Positions 42,145 to 51,130 of a stretch of DNA of 64,000 nt are shown in pieces. How positions within the stretch are numbered: the first letter of the stretch is position 1; each line of letters opens with the position of its first letter. The notes below the pieces were generated by a model. The model was not told where the DNA came from. It made no database searches and worked only from the letters and a program-made list of their open reading frames with translations. This DNA comes from VGNY01 sp964549635 (GTDB taxonomy: Bacteria > Chloroflexota > Dehalococcoidia > GIF9 > UBA5629). The position numbers were made by a program, and so were the translations under genes. The DNA is taken from contig CAZJVJ010000005.1 in NCBI GenBank assembly GCA_964549635.1, positions 42,425 to 106,424 of the forward strand, given 5' to 3'.

Positions 42145-43938
42145 ATGTGGAAGACTGAAGCTACCGGGGTCGCACGTGCGGAGGCTGCCGTAAAGCAGTG
42201 CTTGCCTCCGTGTCAAATCAAATGTCCCATAAATGAGGATATCCAGCGGACGAATGTGCTTATTTCTCTTCTTCCCGATGACCCGGATTTGGCAAGAGAA
42301 GGTATAATTCAGATTGGCAATTATCTCTACGAAAGAAATCCCTTTTTTAACATTTGCGGTTACATATGTGGTCTTTGCGAACTTGAGTGTAACTACAGTA
42401 AAAAGGGTGGGGCAATTAAAAGAAGATTGCTTAAAAGATTCTTATCCGATGTCTATACTGACTATTTGAAGGATCGAGAGGAATTAGACATTGTCAGAGA
42501 CAAAGAGGATGTGGCGGTGATTGGTGGGGGCCCAGGTGGTCTGATGTGTGCTTACCATCTGAGTAAGAAAGGATACCGGGTGACTATAATCGAGGCCTCT
42601 AATCGGCTCGGGGGAGCGTTATGGCTAATACCGGACTACCGGCTGCCCAAGGAGATTTTGCAGACTACGATTGAAAACCTCGTAAGGATCGCTGGTATAG
42701 ATATTAGGTACAATAGCAAGCTAGGTACAGGTAGGATAACGCTGGAAAGGTTGAGACAATCAGGTTTTAGGGCAGTGTTTTTGGCAACGGGATTACCGTA
42801 TCCTAGGGTTCTGACTTTTGAGGGACAGGTTGTTGAAGGGCAGGATCTGGCGGGTGTGATGTATGGACTCACATACCTGTATGAGGTAGGTCACGGCAAT
42901 ATTCCCCTGGACTATTTTAAAGGTAAAAGGGTTATAGTGACAGGTGGCGGTAACGTGGCTTTTGATGTGGCCAGGTCTGTCAGGAGGCAGGGTGGTGAGG
43001 TAACCATCGTATGTCTTGAACGTGAGGATAAGGACCATAAGGATGGTATACCTGCTGACGAAGAGGAAATCCGTGGGGCATGGGAAGAAGGTATAAGGAT
43101 AGTTTATAGTCGTGGCGTGAGAAAAATCTTTGGAGAAAATGGGAAATTTAAAGGAATTAATTGTCCTGCATGTACTAGCGTATTTGACCAGGAAGGTTTC
43201 AACCCTAAATTTGATTGCAGCGACTGCATAGACCTGACCGGAGACATACTGATAATTACAATTGGCCAGGCTCCTGATAGACCTTTGCTCCAGAGGGAAG
43301 GCCTTCTGGATGAAAGGGGAAGGCTCGATATTGACTCCATGACTTTGCAAAGCGCGAGTAAACCTTGGCTGTTCATAGGTGGTGATGTGAGGAGAGTTGG
43401 TTTCATGGTGGAAGCTATGGGGGAGGGGCTTGTGGCGGCAGAATCAATTGACAGGTATTTAAGGGGCGTGGATATGAAGGAGGGGCGTAGAAGAGATTAT
43501 GAGGCGTATGAGATACCGTTTAGAAGAGATTATAAGCGTGAGCCGGAGGTACTGTGGATACCGCCTGAAAACAGAATGCATTTCCAGCTTTTTGAAAAAG
43601 GTTTGACGCTGAGAGAGGCGATAGAGGAGGCAAAAAGGTGTGTAACTTGTGGTCCTTGTTTATCTTGCAAAGCCTGTATATCTATCGGTTTTCAGAAATC
43701 TTTAAGTCCAGTTGAGGTGGATAAGGCAAGATGCAGTGGCTGCGGTCATTGCGTATTTGTTTGTAACTATTACGCAGCGCATCTTAATGATGATGGCGGC
43801 AAGCTAAGGTCTGAAACGGATATGTTCAGATGCAAGTCCTGTGGTATGTGCGTCGTAGCGTGCCCGTCCCAGGCGAGAAACATGGTCGGTGACGATACAT
43901 CACAAAGGATAACCAAAGTATACGCATCTTTGGCATAA
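42145..43938 (+). CDS. GltD-like FAD/NAD(P) oxidoreductase with C-terminal ferredoxin domain
   Basis: 597 residues from ATG 42145, which has AAGGAGG 12 nt upstream; the in-frame TTG at 42061 is the promoter -35. N-terminal GltD-type cluster ligands (CLPPCQIKCPINED and CGYICGLCELEC), FAD loop GGGPGGLMCAYHL, NAD(P) loop GGGNVAFDVARSVRRQGG, an inserted cysteine pair set (CPACTS and CSDC), then C-terminal CVTCGPCLSCKAC, CSGCGHCVFVC and CKSCGMCVVAC. It combines a pyridine-nucleotide flavoprotein with several [4Fe-4S] centres, so it can replace HdrA as the electron hub for the Mvh-type hydrogenase encoded downstream. Confidence 0.87.
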   Translation: MWKTEATGVARAEAAVKQCLPPCQIKCPINEDIQRTNVLISLLPDDPDLAREGIIQIGNYLYERNPFFNICGYICGLCELECNYSKKGGAIKRRLLKRFLSDVYTDYLKDREELDIVRDKEDVAVIGGGPGGLMCAYHLSKKGYRVTIIEASNRLGGALWLIPDYRLPKEILQTTIENLVRIAGIDIRYNSKLGTGRITLERLRQSGFRAVFLATGLPYPRVLTFEGQVVEGQDLAGVMYGLTYLYEVGHGNIPLDYFKGKRVIVTGGGNVAFDVARSVRRQGGEVTIVCLEREDKDHKDGIPADEEEIRGAWEEGIRIVYSRGVRKIFGENGKFKGINCPACTSVFDQEGFNPKFDCSDCIDLTGDILIITIGQAPDRPLLQREGLLDERGRLDIDSMTLQSASKPWLFIGGDVRRVGFMVEAMGEGLVAAESIDRYLRGVDMKEGRRRDYEAYEIPFRRDYKREPEVLWIPPENRMHFQLFEKGLTLREAIEEAKRCVTCGPCLSCKACISIGFQKSLSPVEVDKARCSGCGHCVFVCNYYAAHLNDDGGKLRSETDMFRCKSCGMCVVACPSQARNMVGDDTSQRITKVYASLA

Positions 43939-43970
43939 ACATTTAATAAATATCTTAGAGGAGGGTAACC

Positions 43971-44417
43971 TTGAGCGAGTACAAACCGAAGATAGTGTGT
44001 TTTTCCTGCAAGTTCGGCTGGGGCTATCTGACTGACGAGACTGACCTTTCGAGTAAGGTCGAGAATTGGGTCCCGGTTATTTGCACAGGGAAAATCGATA
44101 CCACTTATCTGGTCCAGGCTTTCGAGGAAGGTGCTGACGGAATTTTGATACTGGGCTGTCCGGAGGGAGACTGTCACTATCAAGATGGTAATTACGAGGC
44201 GAAAAAGAGGGTGTATCTTTTCCGTAAGTTGCTTGAGTCTATCGGTATAGAGAAGGAAAGGGTTAGGATGGAGCTGTCAGTTGATCCTGATGGAAGCCGA
44301 ATACCACAGATCGTGAGAGACATGAGCAAGGAGCTGGCAAAACTAGGCCCGTGCAGGAGGGCCAAGGCAGCAGAGAGGATGCCCAAGGAAGTAGTTAGAA
44401 CAAAGGGAGGGAAATAA
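43971..44417 (+). CDS. MvhD-like hydrogenase iron-sulfur subunit
   Basis: 148 residues of the MvhD/FrhD delta-subunit family: CFSCKFGWGY, VICTGKIDTTYLVQAFEEGADG and LGCPEGDCHYQDGNYEAKKR with five conserved Cys for a [2Fe-2S] cluster. In methanogens MvhD links the hydrogenase to HdrA; here it should link MvhG/A to the GltD-like protein. Starts with TTG after GAGGAGGG. The neighbouring genes are 32 bp before and 1 bp after it. Confidence 0.92.
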   Translation: MSEYKPKIVCFSCKFGWGYLTDETDLSSKVENWVPVICTGKIDTTYLVQAFEEGADGILILGCPEGDCHYQDGNYEAKKRVYLFRKLLESIGIEKERVRMELSVDPDGSRIPQIVRDMSKELAKLGPCRRAKAAERMPKEVVRTKGGK

Positions 44418-44418
44418 T

Positions 44419-45387
44419 ATGGCGAAGCCGAAAGTTGCCATTTGTTGGCTGGGAGGTTGTGGCGGTTGTGATGAGGCAGTGGTGGACATAAATGAAGTGC
44501 TTCTTCGTGTTGCGGAGGCAGTCGATATTGTTTTTTGGCCGGTGGCGCTGGATTTTAAGTATGATGCCATCAAACTCATGAAGGACGGCGAAATTGTATT
44601 GAGCATAGTTAATGGAAATGTTAGGAACTCTGAGCAGGAGGAGGTGGCAAGGATGCTGAGGAAAAAATCTCAGCTAATTCTTGCCTTTGGTGCCTGTGCT
44701 TGTTTTGGTGGAACGCCTGGTCTGGCAAACCTGACTACGAAAGAGGACATTTTTGGCTGGGTTTATCATAAAGCCCCAACGGTCGTCAATCCTAATGGAA
44801 ATTATCCTCAAGTGAGCAGTCATATTAATGGAAGTGAGCTTACCTTGCCCGAATTGTTCGACTGTGTTTATGCGTTGAGAGATGTAATTGACGTTGATTA
44901 CTATTTGCCTGGGTGTCCTCCCCCTCCTTATTTAGTGATGTATGCTGTGAGCGCAGTGCTTGAAAATAAGCTTCCAACTAAAGGTTCAACTCTGGCGCCT
45001 CACAGGGCTTTGTGCGACAGTTGTAGGCGCAACAAATCGAAGCCGGATAGGATGGCAATACGGGAAATTAAAAGGATTCACGAGGTAGAAGCTGACCCCG
45101 AAACTTGTTTTTTAGCCCAGGGGATAATTTGTCTGGGGACTGCTACTCGCGATGGTTGTGGAGAAGCTTGCATGAATATCAATATGCCTTGTCGGGGCTG
45201 TTTTGGCCCTGTAGAAGGAGTTGTGGACTCCGGCGCCAAGTTTATTTCGGCTCTGGCATCAATACTGGATGCCCAGGGCGATGATGAGATAACTAGAATC
45301 GTAGACCAAATTGTTGACCCTGTTGGCTATTTGTACCGATTTGCATTACCTGTTTCTTTTCTGAAGGGAAAAGGGCTAAGTGATTAA
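44419..45387 (+). CDS. [NiFe] hydrogenase small subunit, MvhG-like (group 3c type)
   Basis: 322 residues, the long form with C-terminal ferredoxin-like extension. Proximal cluster ligands lie in WLGGCGGCDEAVVD, FGACACFGGTPG and LPGCPPPPYL; extra Cys follow in LCDSCRRNK, CFLAQGIICLGTATRDGCGEACM and CRGCFGP. No Tat signal, so cytoplasmic. It transfers electrons from the Ni-Fe subunit to MvhD. The ATG follows the mvhD stop by 1 bp. Confidence 0.93.
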   Translation: MAKPKVAICWLGGCGGCDEAVVDINEVLLRVAEAVDIVFWPVALDFKYDAIKLMKDGEIVLSIVNGNVRNSEQEEVARMLRKKSQLILAFGACACFGGTPGLANLTTKEDIFGWVYHKAPTVVNPNGNYPQVSSHINGSELTLPELFDCVYALRDVIDVDYYLPGCPPPPYLVMYAVSAVLENKLPTKGSTLAPHRALCDSCRRNKSKPDRMAIREIKRIHEVEADPETCFLAQGIICLGTATRDGCGEACMNINMPCRGCFGPVEGVVDSGAKFISALASILDAQGDDEITRIVDQIVDPVGYLYRFALPVSFLKGKGLSD

Positions 45388-45404
45388 GACTAGAGAGGTG
45401 CTGT

Positions 45405-46868
45405 ATGAAAAAAAGAATAACCATAAATCCGATAACCAGACTTGAGGGACATGGAAAGATAGAGATTTTTCTTGACGACAAGGGAAATGTAGAGGATGCC
45501 TATTGGCAGGTAGTGGAGCTACGGGGTTTCGAGAGGTTCTGCATCGGTAGACCAGTAGAGGAATTGCCACGAATCATGCCTAATATTTGTGGTGTTTGTC
45601 CGACGCCCCATAATATGGCATCTGTCAAAGCCCTAGACGACCTGTACGGAGTGGAGCCAACACCTACCGCGAAGCTAATAAGGCAGCTTCATTACAATGC
45701 ATTTTTTGTAGAGGACCATTTGTTGCACTTCTTCATTCTTGCCGGACCAGATTTTGTGCTCGGGCCAGATGCTGACCCGGCGGAACGGAATATTCTTGGT
45801 GTAGTAAAAAAAGTCGGGTTGGAAATCGGTGGGAAGGTTATTGAAGCAAGGCGAAGGTGCCGGGAAATAATTCGACATATTGCCAGCAAGCCTTGTCATC
45901 CTGAGGGTGGTTTGCCTGGTGGAGTGTCAAGAGGGATTACTGAAGATGATAGAAAATGGATAATTGGGACCGCCGACTTCTGCGTCGAATTTTGCCAGTT
46001 TTCACTGGAATTATTCAAGCAGATTGTATTAGATAACAAGCAATACCTGGATCTCGTTTTGAACGACTCTTATAAATTAAATACTTACTATATGGGGTTA
46101 GTGGATGAGAGCAATCGAGTAAATTTTTATGAAGGGAAGTGTAGGGTAGTTAACCCTAAGGGCGAAGAATACGCTTTGTTTGACTACCATGATTATATCG
46201 ACTATATAGGCGAGTGGGTTGAGCCCTGGACGTATATAAGGCTAACTCACCTGCGAAAAGTAGGGTGGAATGGCTTGAACGATGACAAGACGACCTCATT
46301 ATATCGAGTAGGTCCTCTTGCCAGGTTAAATGCAGCTGATAGTATGTTAACCCCACTGGCGCAGAGGGAGTATGAGGCGATGTTTGATATATTGGGGGGC
46401 AAGCCCAGTCATCATACTCTAGCCTATCACTGGGCACGATTGATTGAAGCGCTCCAGGCCGCCGAGCATATGCAGAGGATTGCTAACGACCCGCTTCTTA
46501 CCAGCAAAGACATACGTAATATGGACCTTAAGTTGAACAAAGTGGGTATCGGGTGCGTCGAAGCAGCGCGAGGAACGTTAATCCATCATTATGAGGCTGA
46601 CGCTGAAGGTAAAACTACGAAAGTGAACCTTATAGTGGCGACACAACACAATGCTGCCCCAATATGTTTATCTGTCAAAAAGGCGGCTATGGAATTTGTC
46701 AAGGGTACAGAAGTACGGGAAGGTTTACTTAATGTTGTAGAGATGGCTTTTAGGGCTTATGACCCCTGTTTGGCCTGTGCAACTCACGCTATGCCTGGCG
46801 GAATGCCATTGATAGTGAACATAAGAGATTGCAACGGCAACTTGATACGAACTTTACAAAGACCGTAA
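45405..46868 (+). CDS. [NiFe] hydrogenase large subunit, MvhA-like (group 3c type)
   Basis: 487 residues. NPITRLEGHGKIEIF at the start, L1 NICGVCPTPHN with its two Cys (the Arg usually before the first Cys is Asn), and L2 DPCLACATHAMPGG with the second pair. About 25 residues follow the last His and should be cleaved during maturation. EAARGTLIHHYEAD is the usual mid-protein motif. The operon order GltD/ferredoxin, MvhD, MvhG, MvhA lacks HdrBC, which distinguishes it from the methanogen type. Confidence 0.94.
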   Translation: MKKRITINPITRLEGHGKIEIFLDDKGNVEDAYWQVVELRGFERFCIGRPVEELPRIMPNICGVCPTPHNMASVKALDDLYGVEPTPTAKLIRQLHYNAFFVEDHLLHFFILAGPDFVLGPDADPAERNILGVVKKVGLEIGGKVIEARRRCREIIRHIASKPCHPEGGLPGGVSRGITEDDRKWIIGTADFCVEFCQFSLELFKQIVLDNKQYLDLVLNDSYKLNTYYMGLVDESNRVNFYEGKCRVVNPKGEEYALFDYHDYIDYIGEWVEPWTYIRLTHLRKVGWNGLNDDKTTSLYRVGPLARLNAADSMLTPLAQREYEAMFDILGGKPSHHTLAYHWARLIEALQAAEHMQRIANDPLLTSKDIRNMDLKLNKVGIGCVEAARGTLIHHYEADAEGKTTKVNLIVATQHNAAPICLSVKKAAMEFVKGTEVREGLLNVVEMAFRAYDPCLACATHAMPGGMPLIVNIRDCNGNLIRTLQRP

Positions 46869-47095
46869 TTCAGACTGCTGAAACGTTGCACTAGACCTGG
46901 TTTAGGGTTATCATCTGGCTTTGAAAGGCGTGTAGAACTGGATTGGTTGTGCTCCGCAGGGAATACAAAGTTTTTACGCTTTGTTAGGTACGACCAGGTT
47001 AGATAACTGTGCCAGGTCTTGCGTTTTTACAAAAAGACTACTTCAAGCGGGTTTAGGGAATTAAGTGCAATGTAGGTGAGGTTCTTAAGTTATCC

Positions 47096-48526
47096 ATGGT
47101 GTCATTTGAGGAAGTCAAAACTACGGATTTCACTCCCGCGCAAAGAGCTTTGATCCTGCGCCTCACGGTTTATGTCAATATGAGGTGGCTTGCTGTTGCA
47201 GCCATCATTTTTGCTACGCTGGTAGCAACAAAGGTATTTGGTATTTATATCCCCACAACACAAGTATATATAGTCTGCGCAGTTATCGCTTTTTATAATT
47301 TGGTATTTCTATGGTTGACTTATAATCTGAGAGCGCAAAAACCTGAATTAGTTATCAGTAGAGCTGTGAGATATGGCAATACCCAGATAATTCTAGACCT
47401 GATAATGCTCACTTTCCTCCTACATTTTACTGGTGGAATAGAAAACCCATTTTTGTTTCTGTACATAATCCATACTACTGCGGCTGGTATTTTTCTGCCC
47501 AGGAGGCGAGCATATGAGCTGACTACCATAGCAATGGGAATGGTTATTACGCTGGTTCTTTTGGAGTATGCCTGGATAATACCGCACACAAATCTTACGG
47601 GGTTTGTGCACCCATATCTGTATAGAGATGCTGGTTACATTGCTGGAGTTTTGGTTGCATTGGTAACGTTAGCTTACTCCTCTACTTATGTTACCACTGC
47701 TATTGTGGGTGAGTTGCGGAGGAGGCAGCATGAGGTGGTAAAATTAAGAGACCAGCTTTTGGAACAAAAAACGAAAGAGTTAGAACAGATTTCCGCCGAA
47801 GTAGTCAAACTAGTAGACGAGAGGCGCCGCTTTGTCCGGTTTCTTAGTGTTGTTGCCCACGACCTTCAATCTCCCTTGGTGGCGACCCAAAGCTTGTTGT
47901 CATATATAGTGGATGGGTATACCGGTCCTATTACTGATGGACAGAGAGATCTAATGCAGAGGGGCATAAGGAGAATTGATGGACTTTTGACGCTGATTAC
48001 TGACTTGTTAGACATACCTCGTATCGAAGCTGGTCAGATTAACCGTGAGATGAGGGAGATTTCTTTCAATGACGTGGTTAGGCAAGCTACCGAAGGTTTG
48101 GAGAGCGTGGCAAGGCAGAAAGGGCTAGAGTTGAAGGTCGAATTACCCCTAAGTTCGCCCAAGATCTACGGAGCAGGCCGTCGGCTGCAGCAGGTGATAA
48201 CGAATCTAACAAGTAACGCCATCAATTATACTCGCGAGGGCTCGGTAGTGGTCAGAGTGACGGATGGTGACAGTGAAGTTAAAGTTGAAGTAATGGACAC
48301 GGGGATTGGCATTTCACCAGAGGATTTACCTCGGTTGTTTGAAGATTTTTTCCGGGGTAGTAATGTTGGTGTGAAGGGGACTGGGTTGGGCCTATCCATT
48401 TCTAAAAGGATAGTGGAAGCTCATGGTGGTAAAATTTGGGCTGAAAGTCCCTGCCCTGAAACAGGAAAGGGAAGCAGGTTTACATTTACGTTGCCCAAAA
48501 GACAAGTGGTTGCTCAAGCTGGTTAA
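47096..48526 (+). CDS. Membrane sensor histidine kinase with RegB-like quinone motif
   Basis: 476 residues: six predicted membrane helices in residues about 28-205, then a short coiled linker, HisKA with His255 in VVAHDLQSP, and a full HATPase domain (NLTSNAINYT, DTGIGIS, FEDFFRG, GTGLGLSI). Residues 113-119 read GGIENPF, matching the GGxxNPF motif that binds quinone in the RegB/PrrB redox kinases; the redox-active Cys of RegB is not evident. The catalytic half is a paralogue of the kinase at 694-1881. It lies downstream of the Mvh operon and its receiver follows 55 bp later. A redox-sensing role is inferred. Confidence 0.9.
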   Translation: MVSFEEVKTTDFTPAQRALILRLTVYVNMRWLAVAAIIFATLVATKVFGIYIPTTQVYIVCAVIAFYNLVFLWLTYNLRAQKPELVISRAVRYGNTQIILDLIMLTFLLHFTGGIENPFLFLYIIHTTAAGIFLPRRRAYELTTIAMGMVITLVLLEYAWIIPHTNLTGFVHPYLYRDAGYIAGVLVALVTLAYSSTYVTTAIVGELRRRQHEVVKLRDQLLEQKTKELEQISAEVVKLVDERRRFVRFLSVVAHDLQSPLVATQSLLSYIVDGYTGPITDGQRDLMQRGIRRIDGLLTLITDLLDIPRIEAGQINREMREISFNDVVRQATEGLESVARQKGLELKVELPLSSPKIYGAGRRLQQVITNLTSNAINYTREGSVVVRVTDGDSEVKVEVMDTGIGISPEDLPRLFEDFFRGSNVGVKGTGLGLSISKRIVEAHGGKIWAESPCPETGKGSRFTFTLPKRQVVAQAG

Positions 48527-48581
48527 TCAAGCAATTAAGCCTTAAAGTAAAGAAAAAAAATTAACTAAGGAGGTACTAAAC

Positions 48582-48965
48582 ATGCCACAGAGACCGAAAA
48601 TCTTACTTGTTGATGATGATGTTGACCTCGTGGCGGTAATGAGAGGGGCTTTGGAAAGTAAGGCTTACGAGGTGATCGTGGCCTACAATGGACAGGAAGG
48701 GCTGGAGAAGGCGAGGAAAGAAAAACCAGATTTGGTTGTTTTGGACATACTGATGCCGGTGGCGGACGGATTCATTTTTGCAGACCAGTTTCGAAAGGAT
48801 CCGACCCTGGCTAAGATTCCTGTTCTGGCGCTGACTAGCTTTTCTGAATCGCTGGGGCAGCCGTTTCCCTTCGAAGTTTCCGAGTATATTATGAAACCTA
48901 TTAAACCTAAAGACCTGGTAGCCAAGGTTGAGGAGTTTCTAAAGAAGACAAGTTCCCAGAAGTAA
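48582..48965 (+). CDS. Single-domain response regulator (receiver only)
   Basis: 127 residues with KILLVDDDVD, phospho-acceptor Asp55 in LVVLDILMP, LTSF and the conserved Lys in YIMKPI. No output domain. AAGGAGGT precedes the ATG. It is the likely partner of the membrane kinase directly upstream and a paralogue of the receiver at 2454-2846. Confidence 0.9.
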   Translation: MPQRPKILLVDDDVDLVAVMRGALESKAYEVIVAYNGQEGLEKARKEKPDLVVLDILMPVADGFIFADQFRKDPTLAKIPVLALTSFSESLGQPFPFEVSEYIMKPIKPKDLVAKVEEFLKKTSSQK

Positions 48966-49027
48966 AATTGTGAATACTGAGCTGATAGAAGAAGACAAAG
49001 AGGATCTTGCTACGGGTCTGACGTTTG

Positions 49028-49246
49028 TCAGGTGCGTTGCTGTCTGGTGTAAATTGCGTAAATAGTCTCGTTACCAGCAGTAAAACATTCTGTGCACTGG
49101 CCACACTCGTCAGGTCTGACTTCTACTAGATAGGCCTCAATTCCGAGCTCTTGGTACATATTTAGAATCCTCTTGAGATGGTTGCCACCGGTGATTGAGG
49201 CTAGTTTCCAACCTTCTGATTCTAATTCGTCTCTCGTCTTTGACAT
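49028..49246 (-). CDS. Small hypothetical protein with CxxCxxC motif
   Basis: 72 residues if translated from ATG 49246 (49312 is possible): MSKTRDELESEGWKLAS, then a helix HLKRILNMYQELGIEAYLVEV and the cysteine motif DECGQCTECFTAGNETIYAIYTR. The three Cys suggest metal or cluster binding, or a redox thiol. The composition resembles a conserved small protein, but I can name no family. A longer upstream extension reaches into the divergent hydrolase gene and is unlikely. Confidence 0.55.
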   Translation of the reverse strand: MSKTRDELESEGWKLASITGGNHLKRILNMYQELGIEAYLVEVRPDECGQCTECFTAGNETIYAIYTRQQRT

Positions 49247-49378
49247 GTTGCTCAACGCAGTGCTAATTTTATCAAAAAGCTGGACATTTGTTTTTGTTAA
49301 TGAGTGCAACATATTGCAGTCGGCAATTTGAGTTATGCTGCGAGAGTGAGAAATATTAATTTTTGAGGTTAGCAGAAG

Positions 49379-50269
49379 ATGTTCGAACACAAGTATGTTG
49401 ACGTCAATAATATCCAGTTGCACTATGTCACTGCAGGCAGGGGTAGGCTGATAGTATTTCTCCATGGATTTCCTGAGTTCTGGTACGCGTGGAAGAATCA
49501 GCTCGTCGAGTTCGGGAAGGATTATCAAACTGTTGCCCCGGATATGCGTGGGTACAATCTGTCATCAAAACCTGCCGATATCGAGCAATACAGGATGAAG
49601 CATTTAATTGAGGACGTGCGTGCTCTTGTTGATCATCTGGGACATAAGAAATTCATTCTGGTTGGTCATGATTGGGGCGGTGGTGTGGCTTGGGCATTCG
49701 CGATGCGTCATTCAAACTATCTGGAAAAGCTTATCATTATTAATGCACCACATCCGGTTACATTTATACGTGAACTGCGTGACAATCCAGCTCAGCAGAA
49801 AGCTAGCCAGTATATCTTGGTGCATCGCACAGCACAGGCTGAGGAGATACTATCTCGAGACAATTACAAACTGCTTGTTGATACTGTACTTTCAGATGGT
49901 CTTAAGCAGGGGTACTTTACTGAGCAAGACTGTATGGCATATATTGAGGCCTGGTCACAGCCAGGTGCACTTACTGGAGGCTTGAATTATTATAGGGCAG
50001 CAAGCCTTGGCCCATTTACTGGGGAGAGTGACCAGGCCATAAACGATTTGCTTATCGATCCTTCGCCAGCCATTGTTAATGTGCCCACGCTGGTAATTTG
50101 GGGTGAGAAGGACCGTTTTTTGCTCACTGGTAACCTTGATGGCCTTGAGAAATATGTACCCAATCTAACAGTCAAGCGCATCCCTGACGGTTCGCACTGG
50201 GTTATCCACGAGAAACCGGTACTCGTTAATAACTATATTCGCCAATTTATCCAGGGTACGATTTCATAA
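49379..50269 (+). CDS. Alpha/beta hydrolase, epoxide hydrolase-like
   Basis: 296 residues. Oxyanion-hole motif HGFPEFWYAW, nucleophile Asp in GHDWGGGVAW, cap-domain Tyr in LNYYRA, acid Asp in WGEKDRFL and catalytic His in DGSHWVIHEKP: the pattern of soluble epoxide hydrolases, with haloalkane or fluoroacetate dehalogenases as alternatives. GAGGTTAGCAG lies before the ATG. A dehalogenase would be of interest in this lineage, but the cap Tyr favours epoxide hydrolysis. Confidence 0.85.
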   Translation: MFEHKYVDVNNIQLHYVTAGRGRLIVFLHGFPEFWYAWKNQLVEFGKDYQTVAPDMRGYNLSSKPADIEQYRMKHLIEDVRALVDHLGHKKFILVGHDWGGGVAWAFAMRHSNYLEKLIIINAPHPVTFIRELRDNPAQQKASQYILVHRTAQAEEILSRDNYKLLVDTVLSDGLKQGYFTEQDCMAYIEAWSQPGALTGGLNYYRAASLGPFTGESDQAINDLLIDPSPAIVNVPTLVIWGEKDRFLLTGNLDGLEKYVPNLTVKRIPDGSHWVIHEKPVLVNNYIRQFIQGTIS

Positions 50270-50318
50270 TAACTCAGGCCTTAAAGGAAAGACAGTAGAG
50301 CTGATTTTAAATTTTAAC

Positions 50319-50347
50319 TTGACACTGGACCTTTACTGCCCTATTCT
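50319..50347 (+). promoter_or_regulatory. Promoter of the beta-oxidation/hypBA operon
   Basis: A perfect TTGACA (50319-50324), a 17-bp spacer and TATTCT (50342-50347). Transcription would start near 50354, about 18 nt before the ATG at 50372. Confidence 0.65.
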
Positions 50348-50371
50348 AGATGTTCGGTGAGGAGGGCAAAG

Positions 50372-51112
50372 ATGGCTATAAGTACGGTTGGCATTGTCGG
50401 TGACGGTGAATTAGCGGTACAACTCCAGATACTCCTTACAAAGGCTGACTTTAAGGTCATTCTTTCCAGTCTAAGTGGAAATTACGCTAAACGGGTCTCG
50501 AATGCTGATTTGGTTTTGGAAGTTACTCCGGAGGAGATAACCATAAAGAATGAGGTGTTCGTGAATTGTGATGCTAAATGTCTAAAGGAAGCAATCCTAG
50601 CGACTACAACGAGTAATCCCTGGGTTACAAAACTGGCAGCAGCTACTAAGAGGCCTGCAAAGGTCATTGGCCTCAATTTCACCAAAAACCCGTTCGAAGA
50701 AAAATATTTGGTTCAGATAGTCAAAGGACTGCAAACGTCTGAGGATACTGTTCAAATAGCCAAGGATTTATTGGGGAAGATCGGTGTTTCCTATGCCGAA
50801 CTTGAGGAAACACCAGGTTTTATACTAGATAGAGTAATTGCCTCTGTAGTCAATGAAGCTGCTGTTATGTACTCGTCAAAACTGGCGAGCCGTGATGATA
50901 TTGACAGGATGATGAAGGTCTGTGTGAATTGGCCTATGGGCCCGTTTGAATTTGCTGATACTGTAGGAGTGGACAGAATTGTGGAAATCTTGGAGTCTCT
51001 GTCGAAACAGCTTGGGCCTAAATATGTGCCAAATTTTTTACTTAGGAAGATGGTAGATGCTGGTTGGTTGGGAAAGAAAACAGGGCGCGGGTTTTACGTC
51101 TACGATAAATAA
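50372..51112 (+). CDS. 3-hydroxyacyl-CoA dehydrogenase-like protein with degenerate active site
   Basis: 246 residues from ATG 50372 (AGGAGGG upstream). The fold is that of 3-hydroxyacyl-CoA dehydrogenase: GIVGDGELAVQLQ (nucleotide loop), TTTSNPWVT, the C-terminal ETPGFILDRVIASVVNEAA, MGPFEFADTVGVD and GWLGKKTGRGFYVYD. It is about 40 residues short in the NAD domain. The catalytic His of GMHFFNP is Asn102 (GLNFTKNP) and the partnering Glu appears as Gln. The intact homologue lies at 51941-52801. It may be a regulatory or structural partner, or catalyse something else. Confidence 0.85.
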   Translation: MAISTVGIVGDGELAVQLQILLTKADFKVILSSLSGNYAKRVSNADLVLEVTPEEITIKNEVFVNCDAKCLKEAILATTTSNPWVTKLAAATKRPAKVIGLNFTKNPFEEKYLVQIVKGLQTSEDTVQIAKDLLGKIGVSYAELEETPGFILDRVIASVVNEAAVMYSSKLASRDDIDRMMKVCVNWPMGPFEFADTVGVDRIVEILESLSKQLGPKYVPNFLLRKMVDAGWLGKKTGRGFYVYDK

Positions 51113-51130
51113 TCTATAGGGAGGCAAAGG

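Noticed and set aside
49247..49528. Upstream extension of the small CxxCxxC protein
   Set aside because: It would overlap the start of the alpha/beta hydrolase on the other strand and its translation shows no conserved character.
49379..50269. Haloalkane dehalogenase
   Set aside because: The nucleophile/acid/His pattern is shared, but HGFPEFWYAW and the cap Tyr favour epoxide hydrolase, so a dehalogenase claim is not supported.
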